This document shows, piece after piece, positions 16,506-24,696 of a stretch of DNA of 64,000 nt. Position numbers and translations under genes: made by a program. The notes beneath the pieces were generated by a model, which was given only the letters and a program-made list of their open reading frames with translations, did not search any database and was not told where the DNA came from. Source of the stretch: Salinimonas lutimaris (GTDB taxonomy: Bacteria; Pseudomonadota; Gammaproteobacteria; Enterobacterales; Alteromonadaceae); assembly GCF_005222225.1 (NCBI RefSeq), contig NZ_CP036536.1, positions 334,001 to 398,000 of the forward strand, given 5' to 3'. The first letter of the stretch is position 1. Each line of letters opens with the position of its first letter.

Positions 16506-17933
16506 TTACCACAACAGGCTGACAGATGCCTGGCCGTAGGTTTCATCAAACACATTGCGCCCGTAAGTCACAATAGTTTGTAGCTGGTAATCATAAAACG
16601 GCTGGCTGTTCAGGACTTGCAGCTCGTGCCCTGTGACATAATCGTCAGACTCATTATACTGATTGGCGTATTTCAGCTGCCAGTAGGTGTCCATGTCCTG
16701 CTGAAAATCCACTGCAATGGTATGAATCTGCGCGGGTATGGCATCGGCAAACTCCCGTCGGTCCGCGGCCCAGTGTCCAAATACTCTGCCTTTGTTGGTA
16801 TTGCCTGCCGGATAAATACCATTGGTATACCAGGCTGTCTTCCACTGATTATATTCATAGCGCAGGGACAATCGCTGGGTTAGCGCTGGCAAAAATACCC
16901 CGCCGCTCATTGACTGATTTCCCAGGCTATAGTTGCTGCCGCCCTGAGTATCTTCACCGGCGTATTCAAAGTACAGCTCAGCGGGCATGGCACCATCAAT
17001 GTAAAAGGTGCTGGTGACAGAGGCTATCTGATCGCCGGCTTCACTGTTACGCTCCTCATCACTGTAGGAATTATCATTTCCGGCCGGATCGTAAAAGGCT
17101 TTAAGCACATCGCTAAAATCGGTGTCACGGGGGCCACCGCCAAACTGCATAATCCGGTTAACCGCCAGCTTCCAGCCTTCAACAGGTTCTACACTAATAT
17201 GCACCCCAGCTACCCGTGGGCTGCCGTCAAATGTTTCACCGGCAAACCGAATACCGTCAGGCACTTCATCAAGCTGGGTGTAGAATAATTCAAAATCCAG
17301 ATTCCACCAGTTGTGGGCGGGTGCCACCATGCCGATGGACACCGACGGCGACGCCTTGGCATTGGTAGAAAACAGCTGGCCGGAAAATCTAAAAGGTGAG
17401 AACCAGTGTTCTTTATACCCTATGGTCAGCTGTAAATCCTCACCGGCCAGGGCAACAAACGTATTGTAAGGTACCAGCTCACCGCTGTGAGGACGGTATT
17501 CCATACCGCCTTGTACCAGCATGGCCTGATTCGGGCGCCATAACCCTTCTGCAAACACCTGTCCCCATGTATCTGATGATAGTCCGCGCTGGTTAGGCAG
17601 CGGCATGGTTTCATCGCTATCATAGCGTAGCGTGGCGCCGGCCCGTGACAGGGTAAGCTCGCCCCGATAGCGGTTAAGCTGCTGATTGATCGACTGATAC
17701 AATGCAGGATGGGTATCTTTTGCCTGGGCCAGTGCGGTTTCAATCACACTGATGCGATACGGCTTGCTCATCGGCACGCCAGTAGTGACGGCAAACAGAC
17801 GGTCAATCTGATGCTCCAGCTGATGGTCGTACCCAACAGGTAAAAATGCGGTCGGCGTTGCCAGAGCCGGGGCACTAAGCAGCAAGCTGAACAAACTGGC
17901 TGTAGTGAGCAGCCGAGGCAAAGAGGGAAGCAT
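16506..17933 (-). CDS. Wzi-like capsule-assembly outer-membrane beta-barrel protein
   Basis: A 475-residue protein with a signal peptide ending near SAPALATP. An N-terminal region of about 100 helical residues (HQIDRLFAVTTGVPMSKPYR) is followed by about 350 residues of alternating beta strands that end in aromatic VSLLW, as in outer-membrane barrels. The pattern matches Wzi, a lectin-like porin that anchors group 1 capsule or other exopolysaccharide to the cell surface. No capsule genes adjoin it, except the GT9 gene converging from the other strand. Many Alteromonadales carry such a stand-alone Wzi family gene. Confidence 0.8.
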   Translation of the reverse strand: MLPSLPRLLTTASLFSLLLSAPALATPTAFLPVGYDHQLEHQIDRLFAVTTGVPMSKPYRISVIETALAQAKDTHPALYQSINQQLNRYRGELTLSRAGATLRYDSDETMPLPNQRGLSSDTWGQVFAEGLWRPNQAMLVQGGMEYRPHSGELVPYNTFVALAGEDLQLTIGYKEHWFSPFRFSGQLFSTNAKASPSVSIGMVAPAHNWWNLDFELFYTQLDEVPDGIRFAGETFDGSPRVAGVHISVEPVEGWKLAVNRIMQFGGGPRDTDFSDVLKAFYDPAGNDNSYSDEERNSEAGDQIASVTSTFYIDGAMPAELYFEYAGEDTQGGSNYSLGNQSMSGGVFLPALTQRLSLRYEYNQWKTAWYTNGIYPAGNTNKGRVFGHWAADRREFADAIPAQIHTIAVDFQQDMDTYWQLKYANQYNESDDYVTGHELQVLNSQPFYDYQLQTIVTYGRNVFDETYGQASVSLLW

Positions 17934-18054
17934 GGTGGATCCTGTGCAATAAAAACCGGCGCATCATAGCAAATAACCTTACGTAACTCAGCAGCCACTT
18001 GTTATTGTGGTGTTAACGTGCAGGTAAGTGCTCACAAAAGCACAGAAAATAGCT

Positions 18055-18082
18055 GAAAAAAAACGGGCCACGGTGGCCCGTT
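18055..18082 (-). terminator. Rho-independent terminator of the BCCT transporter gene
   Basis: On the minus strand AACGGGCC pairs with GGCCCGTT around a 5-nt loop and is followed by seven or more T. It lies about 10 bp after the BCCT stop. Confidence 0.9.
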
Positions 18083-18092
18083 GTGAACGTGG

Positions 18093-20060
18093 CTAGCGCA
18101 GTGAGTGCAAAAAGTGCATGTGTTTGTGGTAATGCTCAACAATATCATTGATCACCGCGGCCTGTGGCCAGCCCATGATATCGTAGTCCTGTCCACCCTC
18201 ACGCAGGTGAACTTCTGCCCGGTAATACACATCATCGGACTCATCTTCATCGTCATCCAGACTGTATTCCGGACGATCATACGAAATACGGCGCACTTCA
18301 TAGTGAAAGTCGTAGGTATCTTCAATTTCAATAGTAAATACCAGTCGCCCGGGCTTTGTTGACTCAATCAAGGCTTCCACATTATGCTCTTCTAGCTGCC
18401 TGGCAACCCGCTCCATGGCGCTACGTACTTCGCTATTGATATACGTACTGACATTTTTCTTACTCGGGTAATCCAGAATACTGGCAAGTCTGGCTTCCCA
18501 GGAAGCGCCGTCAGGATTGCCAATCATGACCGGTGAGGTGGTTTGCTGCAGGCTTTCGCGTTTCACCATATCTACCTTTAGCGCCTTGAGCAGTCCGTAG
18601 GTGGCAACCAGTATCACAACGGCAAAGGGCAGTGCACTAGCAATGGTCATGGTCTGTAGCGCACCCAGTCCGCCAACCAGCAGCAAAATAGCCGCCACGA
18701 TACCTTCTGAACTGGCCCAGAAAATACGCTGCCACAGGGGAGTATTATCGCTGCCATTTGAACATAGCATATCCACGACCATCGAACCTGAGTCACAGGA
18801 GGTCACAAAAAAAACAATAACCATACAGGTACCGATGAACGACAGCACTCCGGCCATCGGAAAGTTTTCCAGAAAGGCAAACAGGGAGATCGCCACATCT
18901 TCAGACACAGCGGTGGCCAGCATATCTTTGCCCTGGTTCATAATAAGATCGATAGCCGAATTACCAAATACGGTCATCCAGAACAGGGTAAAGCCGGTGG
19001 GTACAAACAGCACACCAATACAGAATTCGCGAATAGTACGGCCGCGGGAAACCCGGGCAATAAATAAGCCGACAAACGGTGCCCATGATACCCACCAACC
19101 CCAGTACAGAATTGTCCAGCCGCCCAGCCAGTCGGTTTTTTCATAGGCATACAGATTAAAGGTGTATTGCACCAGATCTGACATATACGCCCCGGTGTTT
19201 TGTACAAACGCCTGCAACAGGTAAATGGTCGGGCCCAGTATTAAAATGGTCACCAGCAACAGTACTGCCAGTCCCATATTCAACTCAGATAAGCGGCGAA
19301 TGCCTTTATCCAGACCGGTGGTCACGGAAATGATAGCCAGCAGGCTGACGCCGACAATCAGTGCCATCTGCACGCCGGTACTTTTTTCCAGGCCAAACAG
19401 GTAATTGAGCCCGGAGTTGACCTGTTCCACGCCGTACCCCAGTGAGGTCGCCACCCCAAAGACAGTGCCAATCACTGCAAAAATATCAACAGCGTGACCA
19501 ATCGGGCCGTAAATGCGGTCGCCAATCAGCGGATACAGAGCCGAGCGCAGCGTGAGCGGCAAGCCATGACGATAACTGAAAAAAGCCAGAATCAGGGCTA
19601 CGATGGCGTAAATAGCCCAGGCATGCAGGCCCCAATGGAAGAATGTCAGTTTCAGCGCTTCTTTGGCGGCATCAACGGTCTGGCCTTCCCCCAAGGGAGG
19701 ATTCATAAAGTGCATAACCGGCTCGGCTACGCCAAAGAACATCAAACCAATGCCCATGCCGGCCGAAAACAGCATGGCAAACCAGGTGATATAGCTGTAA
19801 TCAGGGGTGGAATGGTCCGGGCCGAGTTTGATTTCTCCGTAACGGGAAAGGCTGAGAAAGACCACCACAATAAAGATAATCGCAACAGTCAGTACGTAGA
19901 ACCAGCTTGCGTTAACAACAATTAAATCCTGCAGGGATTCAAAAAAGGTAGCTCCGGCTTTGGGGAACAAAGCGGTAAATAAAAGTAATGCTGCTATCAG
20001 AGCGGTCGCACTGTAGAACACCGGCGGATTTAGTTTCCCTTTCGGTCGGTTTTCCTGCAT
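18093..20060 (-). CDS. BCCT-family betaine/choline/carnitine transporter (BetT-like)
   Basis: A 655-residue protein with twelve predicted membrane helices in residues 15-510 and a cytoplasmic C-terminal tail of about 140 residues. The BCCT signature is clear: ILYWGWWVSWAPFVGLFIAR followed by VSRGRTIREF. GMGIGLMFFGVAEP is the glycine stretch of helix 3. The long soluble tail is typical of the choline carrier BetT, in which it senses osmotic stress. Likely role: sodium- or proton-driven uptake of choline or betaine for osmoprotection. No bet genes adjoin it, so the substrate is inferred only from family shape. Confidence 0.9.
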   Translation of the reverse strand: MQENRPKGKLNPPVFYSATALIAALLLFTALFPKAGATFFESLQDLIVVNASWFYVLTVAIIFIVVVFLSLSRYGEIKLGPDHSTPDYSYITWFAMLFSAGMGIGLMFFGVAEPVMHFMNPPLGEGQTVDAAKEALKLTFFHWGLHAWAIYAIVALILAFFSYRHGLPLTLRSALYPLIGDRIYGPIGHAVDIFAVIGTVFGVATSLGYGVEQVNSGLNYLFGLEKSTGVQMALIVGVSLLAIISVTTGLDKGIRRLSELNMGLAVLLLVTILILGPTIYLLQAFVQNTGAYMSDLVQYTFNLYAYEKTDWLGGWTILYWGWWVSWAPFVGLFIARVSRGRTIREFCIGVLFVPTGFTLFWMTVFGNSAIDLIMNQGKDMLATAVSEDVAISLFAFLENFPMAGVLSFIGTCMVIVFFVTSCDSGSMVVDMLCSNGSDNTPLWQRIFWASSEGIVAAILLLVGGLGALQTMTIASALPFAVVILVATYGLLKALKVDMVKRESLQQTTSPVMIGNPDGASWEARLASILDYPSKKNVSTYINSEVRSAMERVARQLEEHNVEALIESTKPGRLVFTIEIEDTYDFHYEVRRISYDRPEYSLDDDEDESDDVYYRAEVHLREGGQDYDIMGWPQAAVINDIVEHYHKHMHFLHSLR

Positions 20061-20326
20061 ATCAGTCCCATTTGTTGTGATTATTAAAGCAATCGGCTGC
20101 TTTATTCTTGTACGTTATTTACCCGTGCTAAACGGACAAACGTTAGTAGTCTAACAATTTGTGAGGAGGCATCACAAACGCGGTGCTTTTTTATCCGGTT
20201 ATGATTACGGCATAAAAGGAGAAACAGAGCTTTATGATTTGACTGGTTTTTTTAATAGAGTAAGTCCGGCGCACAGGAATGAAAAGTCACCTGATAAGAG
20301 GTAGGTGAAGGAGCGCCGGTCAGGAT

Positions 20327-21328
20327 TTATGCGTAATTTCTGGTGGTTCCGCGCACAATGACTGAGGGAGATAATATGTGTGGTAACGATTGGCGGCCAT
20401 CGCCGTACACCTGATTAAGCAACCAGTTGGCAGCAATTTCACCAATATGCCTGACCGGGTAGTCTACCGTGGTCAGCTTAGGCGTCAGATAGCTGGCAAA
20501 ATCAATGTTATCAAACCCGATGACCGAAATATCCTCAGGTACCCGCCATCCATTGATACGCAGGGTATTAATCGCACCCGACGCCATTTCATCGTTACCA
20601 CAGGCCACAGCGGTAAACGGCACCTGCCGATCGATAATAGCCTGCATACAGCGCTCGCCCGACTCAGCCTGAAAGGTGCCTTCACTGAACAGGGCGTCGG
20701 TATAGGGAATACCAAACTCAGCCAGTGCCCGTTTGTGGCCCTCCAGCCGGGTTTGCGCATCGGCCTTGAACATGGCGCCGCTAAGATAGGCAATGTCACG
20801 ATGGCCTGCGTCCAGTAAGTGTCGGGTAGCCAGATAACCGCCCATTTCATTATTCAGACTGATACACCGATCGCCAATTGCCTCAATGTAGCGGTTAACA
20901 ATAACCATCGGCACATCCTGCGCGGCCAGGTTGATAAGATAGTCATCACTGACTGCCTCTACATGCAGAATCAGTGCATCACAACGCCGGCTGAGCAGAG
21001 CATCAATTTCCCGCTGCTCCTGCTTTTCATCACTGTGCCCGGCGACCACGAACATATGCTTGTTAGCATGTCGCAGCACTTTTTCCGTGCCCGCCATCAT
21101 GGCACCAAAGAAAGAGCCATGCAGTTCCGGCACTACATAACCGATGGTATGGGTTTTGTTGGACGCTAGCGAGGCCGCGATAGTGTTATGGCGGTAGCCC
21201 AGCGTTGCCATGGCTTCAAGCACCTGCAGTCGGGTTTTTTCCTTCACTGTGTCGGTGTTATTGATCACTCTGGAAACTGTAGCAGACGATACGCCTGCCA
21301 GTTCACTTACCTGTTTAATTGTTACCAT
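20327..21328 (-). CDS. LacI-family transcriptional regulator of the sugar-utilisation locus
   Basis: A 333-residue LacI/GalR protein: helix-turn-helix TIKQVSELAGVSSATVSRVI at residues 3-22 with a hinge helix to about residue 60, then a periplasmic-binding-protein-like effector domain (residues 62-330) containing ACGNDEMASGAI. It should bind palindromic operators of the TGTAAGCGCTTACA type and release DNA on binding a sugar. Three such operators stand 8-9 kb away between the TonB-dependent receptor and the GH3 gene. The gene is the last of the minus-strand cluster but follows a terminator-like hairpin, so it may be transcribed both separately and by read-through. Confidence 0.92.
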   Translation of the reverse strand: MVTIKQVSELAGVSSATVSRVINNTDTVKEKTRLQVLEAMATLGYRHNTIAASLASNKTHTIGYVVPELHGSFFGAMMAGTEKVLRHANKHMFVVAGHSDEKQEQREIDALLSRRCDALILHVEAVSDDYLINLAAQDVPMVIVNRYIEAIGDRCISLNNEMGGYLATRHLLDAGHRDIAYLSGAMFKADAQTRLEGHKRALAEFGIPYTDALFSEGTFQAESGERCMQAIIDRQVPFTAVACGNDEMASGAINTLRINGWRVPEDISVIGFDNIDFASYLTPKLTTVDYPVRHIGEIAANWLLNQVYGDGRQSLPHILSPSVIVRGTTRNYA

Positions 21329-21390
21329 GCAGAATTGTTCCGGCTATGCCCTTGGTGGTGACGCATTTTTTTGCAGGCTGATAATGTAAT

Positions 21391-21421
21391 AAAAAACCAG
21401 ATAAATAAACAGCTTATCCGG
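21391..21421 (-). terminator. Terminator after the second halogenase gene
   Basis: On the minus strand CCGGATAA pairs with TTATCTGG (one G-U pair, 9-nt loop) and is followed by six T. It lies between the second halogenase and the LacI gene. Confidence 0.7.
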
Positions 21422-21437
21422 TGTCATCAGCCGACCT

Positions 21438-22919
21438 TCAGCGACGGATATATCGCTTCAGATAATCCTCATGCGGCGGCAGCTTGGTAATAGTATGGGT
21501 GATCTGCTGTCGAATCTGCCCCAGAAATGCTTCCAGCTCCTGCCTGCTCATGGTATCTACCAGCGGATGGTAGCTGGCCGGACGCAGTCCCTGACCAATC
21601 ATGACCTGCTGCCATGAATCATCAAACAGTTCACTGCCCTCGCGAAAAACCCGACCGGTATGCCGGAATAAGTCAATGCGATGGCGCAGCGAGGCGGGTA
21701 CATCCATTTGCCGGCAATGACGCCAGAACGGGCTGTCGGTCCGGTTGGTCACATGATAGTGCAAGATGATGAAGTCGCGGATGTGCTCAATATCAAAATC
21801 CGCCTGGCGATTAAACTCATCAATATCTTGCTGATGAATCTGATTGGCGGCTGGGAACATCCGCAAAAAGCGCACAATATTCTGCTGAATCAAATGAATA
21901 CTGGTGGACTCCAGTGGCTCCAGAAAGCCACTGGCCAGGCCAAGGGCCAGGCAGTTACGATTCCACTGTTTACGGCGGCGTCCGGTGCGAAACTTAATGA
22001 CTTTTGGCTCGTTGAGCACTTGCCCCTGAACCTGGGAAAGCAGATTTCCGATGATCTCATCATCAGATTTATACTGACTGCAAAATACCATGCCATTGCC
22101 CACCCGGTGTTGTAGCGGAATACGCCACTGCCAGCCAGCATCATGGGCAATACAACGGGTGTAGGGCAGAGGCGGGGCAACCGACTCGGTTTGCACCGCT
22201 ACGGCGCTGTCGCAGGGGAGCCAGTGAGACCAGTCTTCGTAACCGGTGTGCAGGGCTTTTTCAATCAGTAAGCCCTGAAAGCCGGTGCAGTCGATAAAAA
22301 AGTCTCCGCTGATCACCTCCCCGTTGTCCAGGTGCAGACTGTCAATATGACCATCTTCAGCTCGCCGGCTGACCTTTTCTATCTTTGCGTCGATACGCGT
22401 CAGGCCTTCTTGCTCTGCCAGCTGGCGTAAAAAGGCCGCATAGCGAGAGGCATCAATATGAAACGCATAGTTCAGCCCGTTATTGGGTAGGTGCGCAAAG
22501 CGGCCTGACTCGGCAGCCTGACGTTCTAAGCAGTAATCGCCAAAATCTGTGGCCAGCCCTTCCTGTTGTCCGCGTAACCAGAAATGCTGAAAACCGGCTG
22601 CCCAGCTATCTTTACCAGTCACACCAAACGCGTGCAGGTACTGATGTCCGATATCGGTCCAGTTTTCAAACTGAATCCCCAGCTTGAAGGTGGCATTGGT
22701 GGCCGCCATGAATTCCTGTTCGCTGATGCGCAGCAGTTTATGAAAAAATACCAGCGTTGGGATGGTGGCTTCCCCCACGCCTACCGTGCCGATGTCGGAG
22801 CTTTCAACCAGTGTTACGCTCACCCGATCTTTCATTACCCGGGTCAGGGCTGCCGCAGCCATCCAGCCGGCAGTACCGCCGCCGGCAATAACAACATGGG
22901 TTTTAGAAGATGCTGACAT
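21438..22919 (-). CDS. Tryptophan-halogenase-family flavoprotein (second copy)
   Basis: A 493-residue FAD-dependent protein of the tryptophan halogenase family. It has the FAD-binding GGGTAGW near the N-terminus, the conserved Lys in NATFKLGIQFENW, the WxWxIP motif as GWQWRIPLQHR, and the Glu-Ser pair of the active site in EPLESTSIHL. All residues usually linked to halogenation are present. Family members in polysaccharide loci of Alteromonadales and Xanthomonadales have no proven substrate. It follows the cupin gene by 21 bp with a GGAG site before the ATG. Functional call as a true halogenase is uncertain; a flavin reductase partner is not seen nearby. Confidence 0.88.
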   Translation of the reverse strand: MSASSKTHVVIAGGGTAGWMAAAALTRVMKDRVSVTLVESSDIGTVGVGEATIPTLVFFHKLLRISEQEFMAATNATFKLGIQFENWTDIGHQYLHAFGVTGKDSWAAGFQHFWLRGQQEGLATDFGDYCLERQAAESGRFAHLPNNGLNYAFHIDASRYAAFLRQLAEQEGLTRIDAKIEKVSRRAEDGHIDSLHLDNGEVISGDFFIDCTGFQGLLIEKALHTGYEDWSHWLPCDSAVAVQTESVAPPLPYTRCIAHDAGWQWRIPLQHRVGNGMVFCSQYKSDDEIIGNLLSQVQGQVLNEPKVIKFRTGRRRKQWNRNCLALGLASGFLEPLESTSIHLIQQNIVRFLRMFPAANQIHQQDIDEFNRQADFDIEHIRDFIILHYHVTNRTDSPFWRHCRQMDVPASLRHRIDLFRHTGRVFREGSELFDDSWQQVMIGQGLRPASYHPLVDTMSRQELEAFLGQIRQQITHTITKLPPHEDYLKRYIRR

Positions 22920-22940
22920 AGTATTACTCCGGTAAAGGGC

Positions 22941-23954
22941 TTAGCGCTTGAGGCTGTTGGCCAGCCACGCCGAAAACTGTTTTATGGTGGCCTCGTTGCT
23001 TTGGCCCAGTGGCCCGCGCAACGCCTCGGGGATATGGTCAAAGCGTTTTTCATCGTCACTGAACACATAAAAATCGAACAATGCCTGCCAGGCCCGGCGT
23101 TCTTTCGCCGGTAACTGACGCAAGTTCAGCAATGCATGGTACAGGGCATTGTCACCGCGTCCGACAAACGCCGGTGTGGTTCGCCACCAGTAGTTTACCA
23201 GTAGGTTGAGCGGGGCGTGTGCTTCAATATGGTGCCACCACATTGAGGGGATAAACAGCGCATCGCCGGCATTAAGCTCAATGGTTTGTGCGTTGTCCAG
23301 TGCGGTCTTGAAACGGGGAAAGCGGTCCCAGTCTGGTTGCTGAAAATCGACCAGACTAATGGCCTGTCCGGCCGGGGTCAGATGCAGCGGCCCAATGTAC
23401 AGGTTGGCTACCTGATCAGGAGGAAACAGAGTGACGGTACGTTTGCCGGCCGCCACACAAATCAGGTTGTCCGGTACATCGTAATGGGCGGCAATACGAC
23501 TGGGCTGGCCCAGCCACAGCGTGGCCAGCGGATTCAGGGTATCCAGCGGTACAGTATTGTCGGCCGAAAAACCCGGTAAACAGGTGTCCACAGAGGTGGA
23601 GCCAACATACAGGGTCGGCGCCGGATTATCTTTTGGAGCCTGCACCGTGGCGCTCAGGTGTTTTAAAATTTGCGTAAACGGCACGCGCTGACGGGAAAAG
23701 TTAAATCCACTCATGGTGTCGTTGTAAAACATGCGTCCGCGAGCCTGCGCCGGCATTTCAATGGCATCCACCTGCACGCCGGTATCAAACCGGGCCAGAT
23801 AGTCGAGTAGCGAGGTATCACCCTGTCTGGCTGCCTGCACGACCGGCCACTGACTGACCAGGCCGGGCAACACCACCGGCTTGCACTGATTAAGCAAAAA
23901 GTCGCTCAAAGACTGGCCGGTAGGGAGGGTGGCCCGGGCTACCTGTTGTTTCAT
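22941..23954 (-). CDS. JmjC-like cupin (cupin_8) protein
   Basis: A 337-residue protein of the cupin-8/JmjC-like fold found in hydroxylases that use iron and 2-oxoglutarate. The middle reads RIAAHYDVPDNLICVAAGKR, giving the HxD metal pair, and GDALFIPSMWWHHIEAHAPL gives the second metal histidine near the C-terminal side. Thus the likely metal site is intact. The start ATG overlaps the stop of the SapC-like gene as ATGA. Cupin-8, SapC-like and tryptophan halogenase genes travel together next to TonB-dependent receptors in many marine gammaproteobacteria; the reaction catalysed is not known. Confidence 0.85.
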   Translation of the reverse strand: MKQQVARATLPTGQSLSDFLLNQCKPVVLPGLVSQWPVVQAARQGDTSLLDYLARFDTGVQVDAIEMPAQARGRMFYNDTMSGFNFSRQRVPFTQILKHLSATVQAPKDNPAPTLYVGSTSVDTCLPGFSADNTVPLDTLNPLATLWLGQPSRIAAHYDVPDNLICVAAGKRTVTLFPPDQVANLYIGPLHLTPAGQAISLVDFQQPDWDRFPRFKTALDNAQTIELNAGDALFIPSMWWHHIEAHAPLNLLVNYWWRTTPAFVGRGDNALYHALLNLRQLPAKERRAWQALFDFYVFSDDEKRFDHIPEALRGPLGQSNEATIKQFSAWLANSLKR

Positions 23955-24658
23955 GCCTGACGGGCCTGCTTTTTACGAATCAGCACAGACAGGTTAGACA
24001 ACGAGGCCAGCATCATATACAGGGTGTGCAGATGGCCGCTGGAATGTAATTCAGACAGCTGTTCAGCTGTCAGGCCTGCCAGCTTTTCCTCATTTACGGT
24101 ATAAAAGCCAGACAAGCGATGCGTGCCGCCCTGAGGCATATCAATATCCAGTACAAATGACTCTATCAGCTCCAAGGCCAGGCACTGGCTGACAAAATCT
24201 GCGTGAGCGGACTGACTTTCATGCAGGGTGCTTAGCACATTGGCAATGTTATCAGTGTAATCGGTGGTGCCGCCGTGGGGCAAAAACAGCGGTTGTCCTT
24301 CACTATTACTGACCCGCGGATCATCCAGCTCGATATGCACCGACAGGCTGTCAGGGTTGTCCGGATGACGACCAATCACAAATGGGCCTTTTTCAATCAT
24401 CAGCGGCTTGTAGGCTGCTGCCCATTCCCCCTGTTCAAGGTACAGATTCTCGCCTTGCTCAAAGCCCAGCAGCGCAACCATCTGATAGCGGTCCTGTTCA
24501 TTACGGGTGAATAGCAGCGGGTAGTGACCCTGAGCCAGCCTGGCTTCGGCGGGAAACACCGGTATACTCATCACGTTATGTTGATACGCCGCTCCGTATT
24601 CCGGTTTTATTTTCAGTTCAGCATGCTGCACGTTATTAAGTAATTCTGTTCTGGCCAT
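23951..24658 (-). CDS. SapC-family protein
   Basis: A 235-residue soluble protein of the SapC family, beginning MARTELLNNVQHAELKIKPE. It contains the conserved SIPVFPAEARLAQGHYPLLF segment and LLGFEQGENLYLE. I choose the ATG at 24658 because AGGAGC precedes it by 6 bp; a longer reading to 24745 would run into the halogenase upstream. The family was first noted beside the S-layer gene of Campylobacter, but in Alteromonadales it is a standard member of TonB-receptor/halogenase clusters. Its role is unknown. The stop overlaps the cupin start. Confidence 0.83.
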   Translation of the reverse strand: MARTELLNNVQHAELKIKPEYGAAYQHNVMSIPVFPAEARLAQGHYPLLFTRNEQDRYQMVALLGFEQGENLYLEQGEWAAAYKPLMIEKGPFVIGRHPDNPDSLSVHIELDDPRVSNSEGQPLFLPHGGTTDYTDNIANVLSTLHESQSAHADFVSQCLALELIESFVLDIDMPQGGTHRLSGFYTVNEEKLAGLTAEQLSELHSSGHLHTLYMMLASLSNLSVLIRKKQARQA

Positions 24659-24696
24659 GATAGCTCCTGATAAAAGCGCGGATTCGCGATAATGCC

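Noticed and set aside
16496..16523. GTCAGCC/GGCTGAC inverted repeat between the convergent GT9 and Wzi-like genes as a terminator
   Set aside because: The stem overlaps the last Wzi codons, the loop is 14 nt and no T-tract follows on either strand.
20228..20326. CCGGCGC...GCGCCGG pairing downstream of the LacI gene as its terminator
   Set aside because: The arms are separated by about 40 bases and the T-tract is not adjacent, so support is too weak to list.
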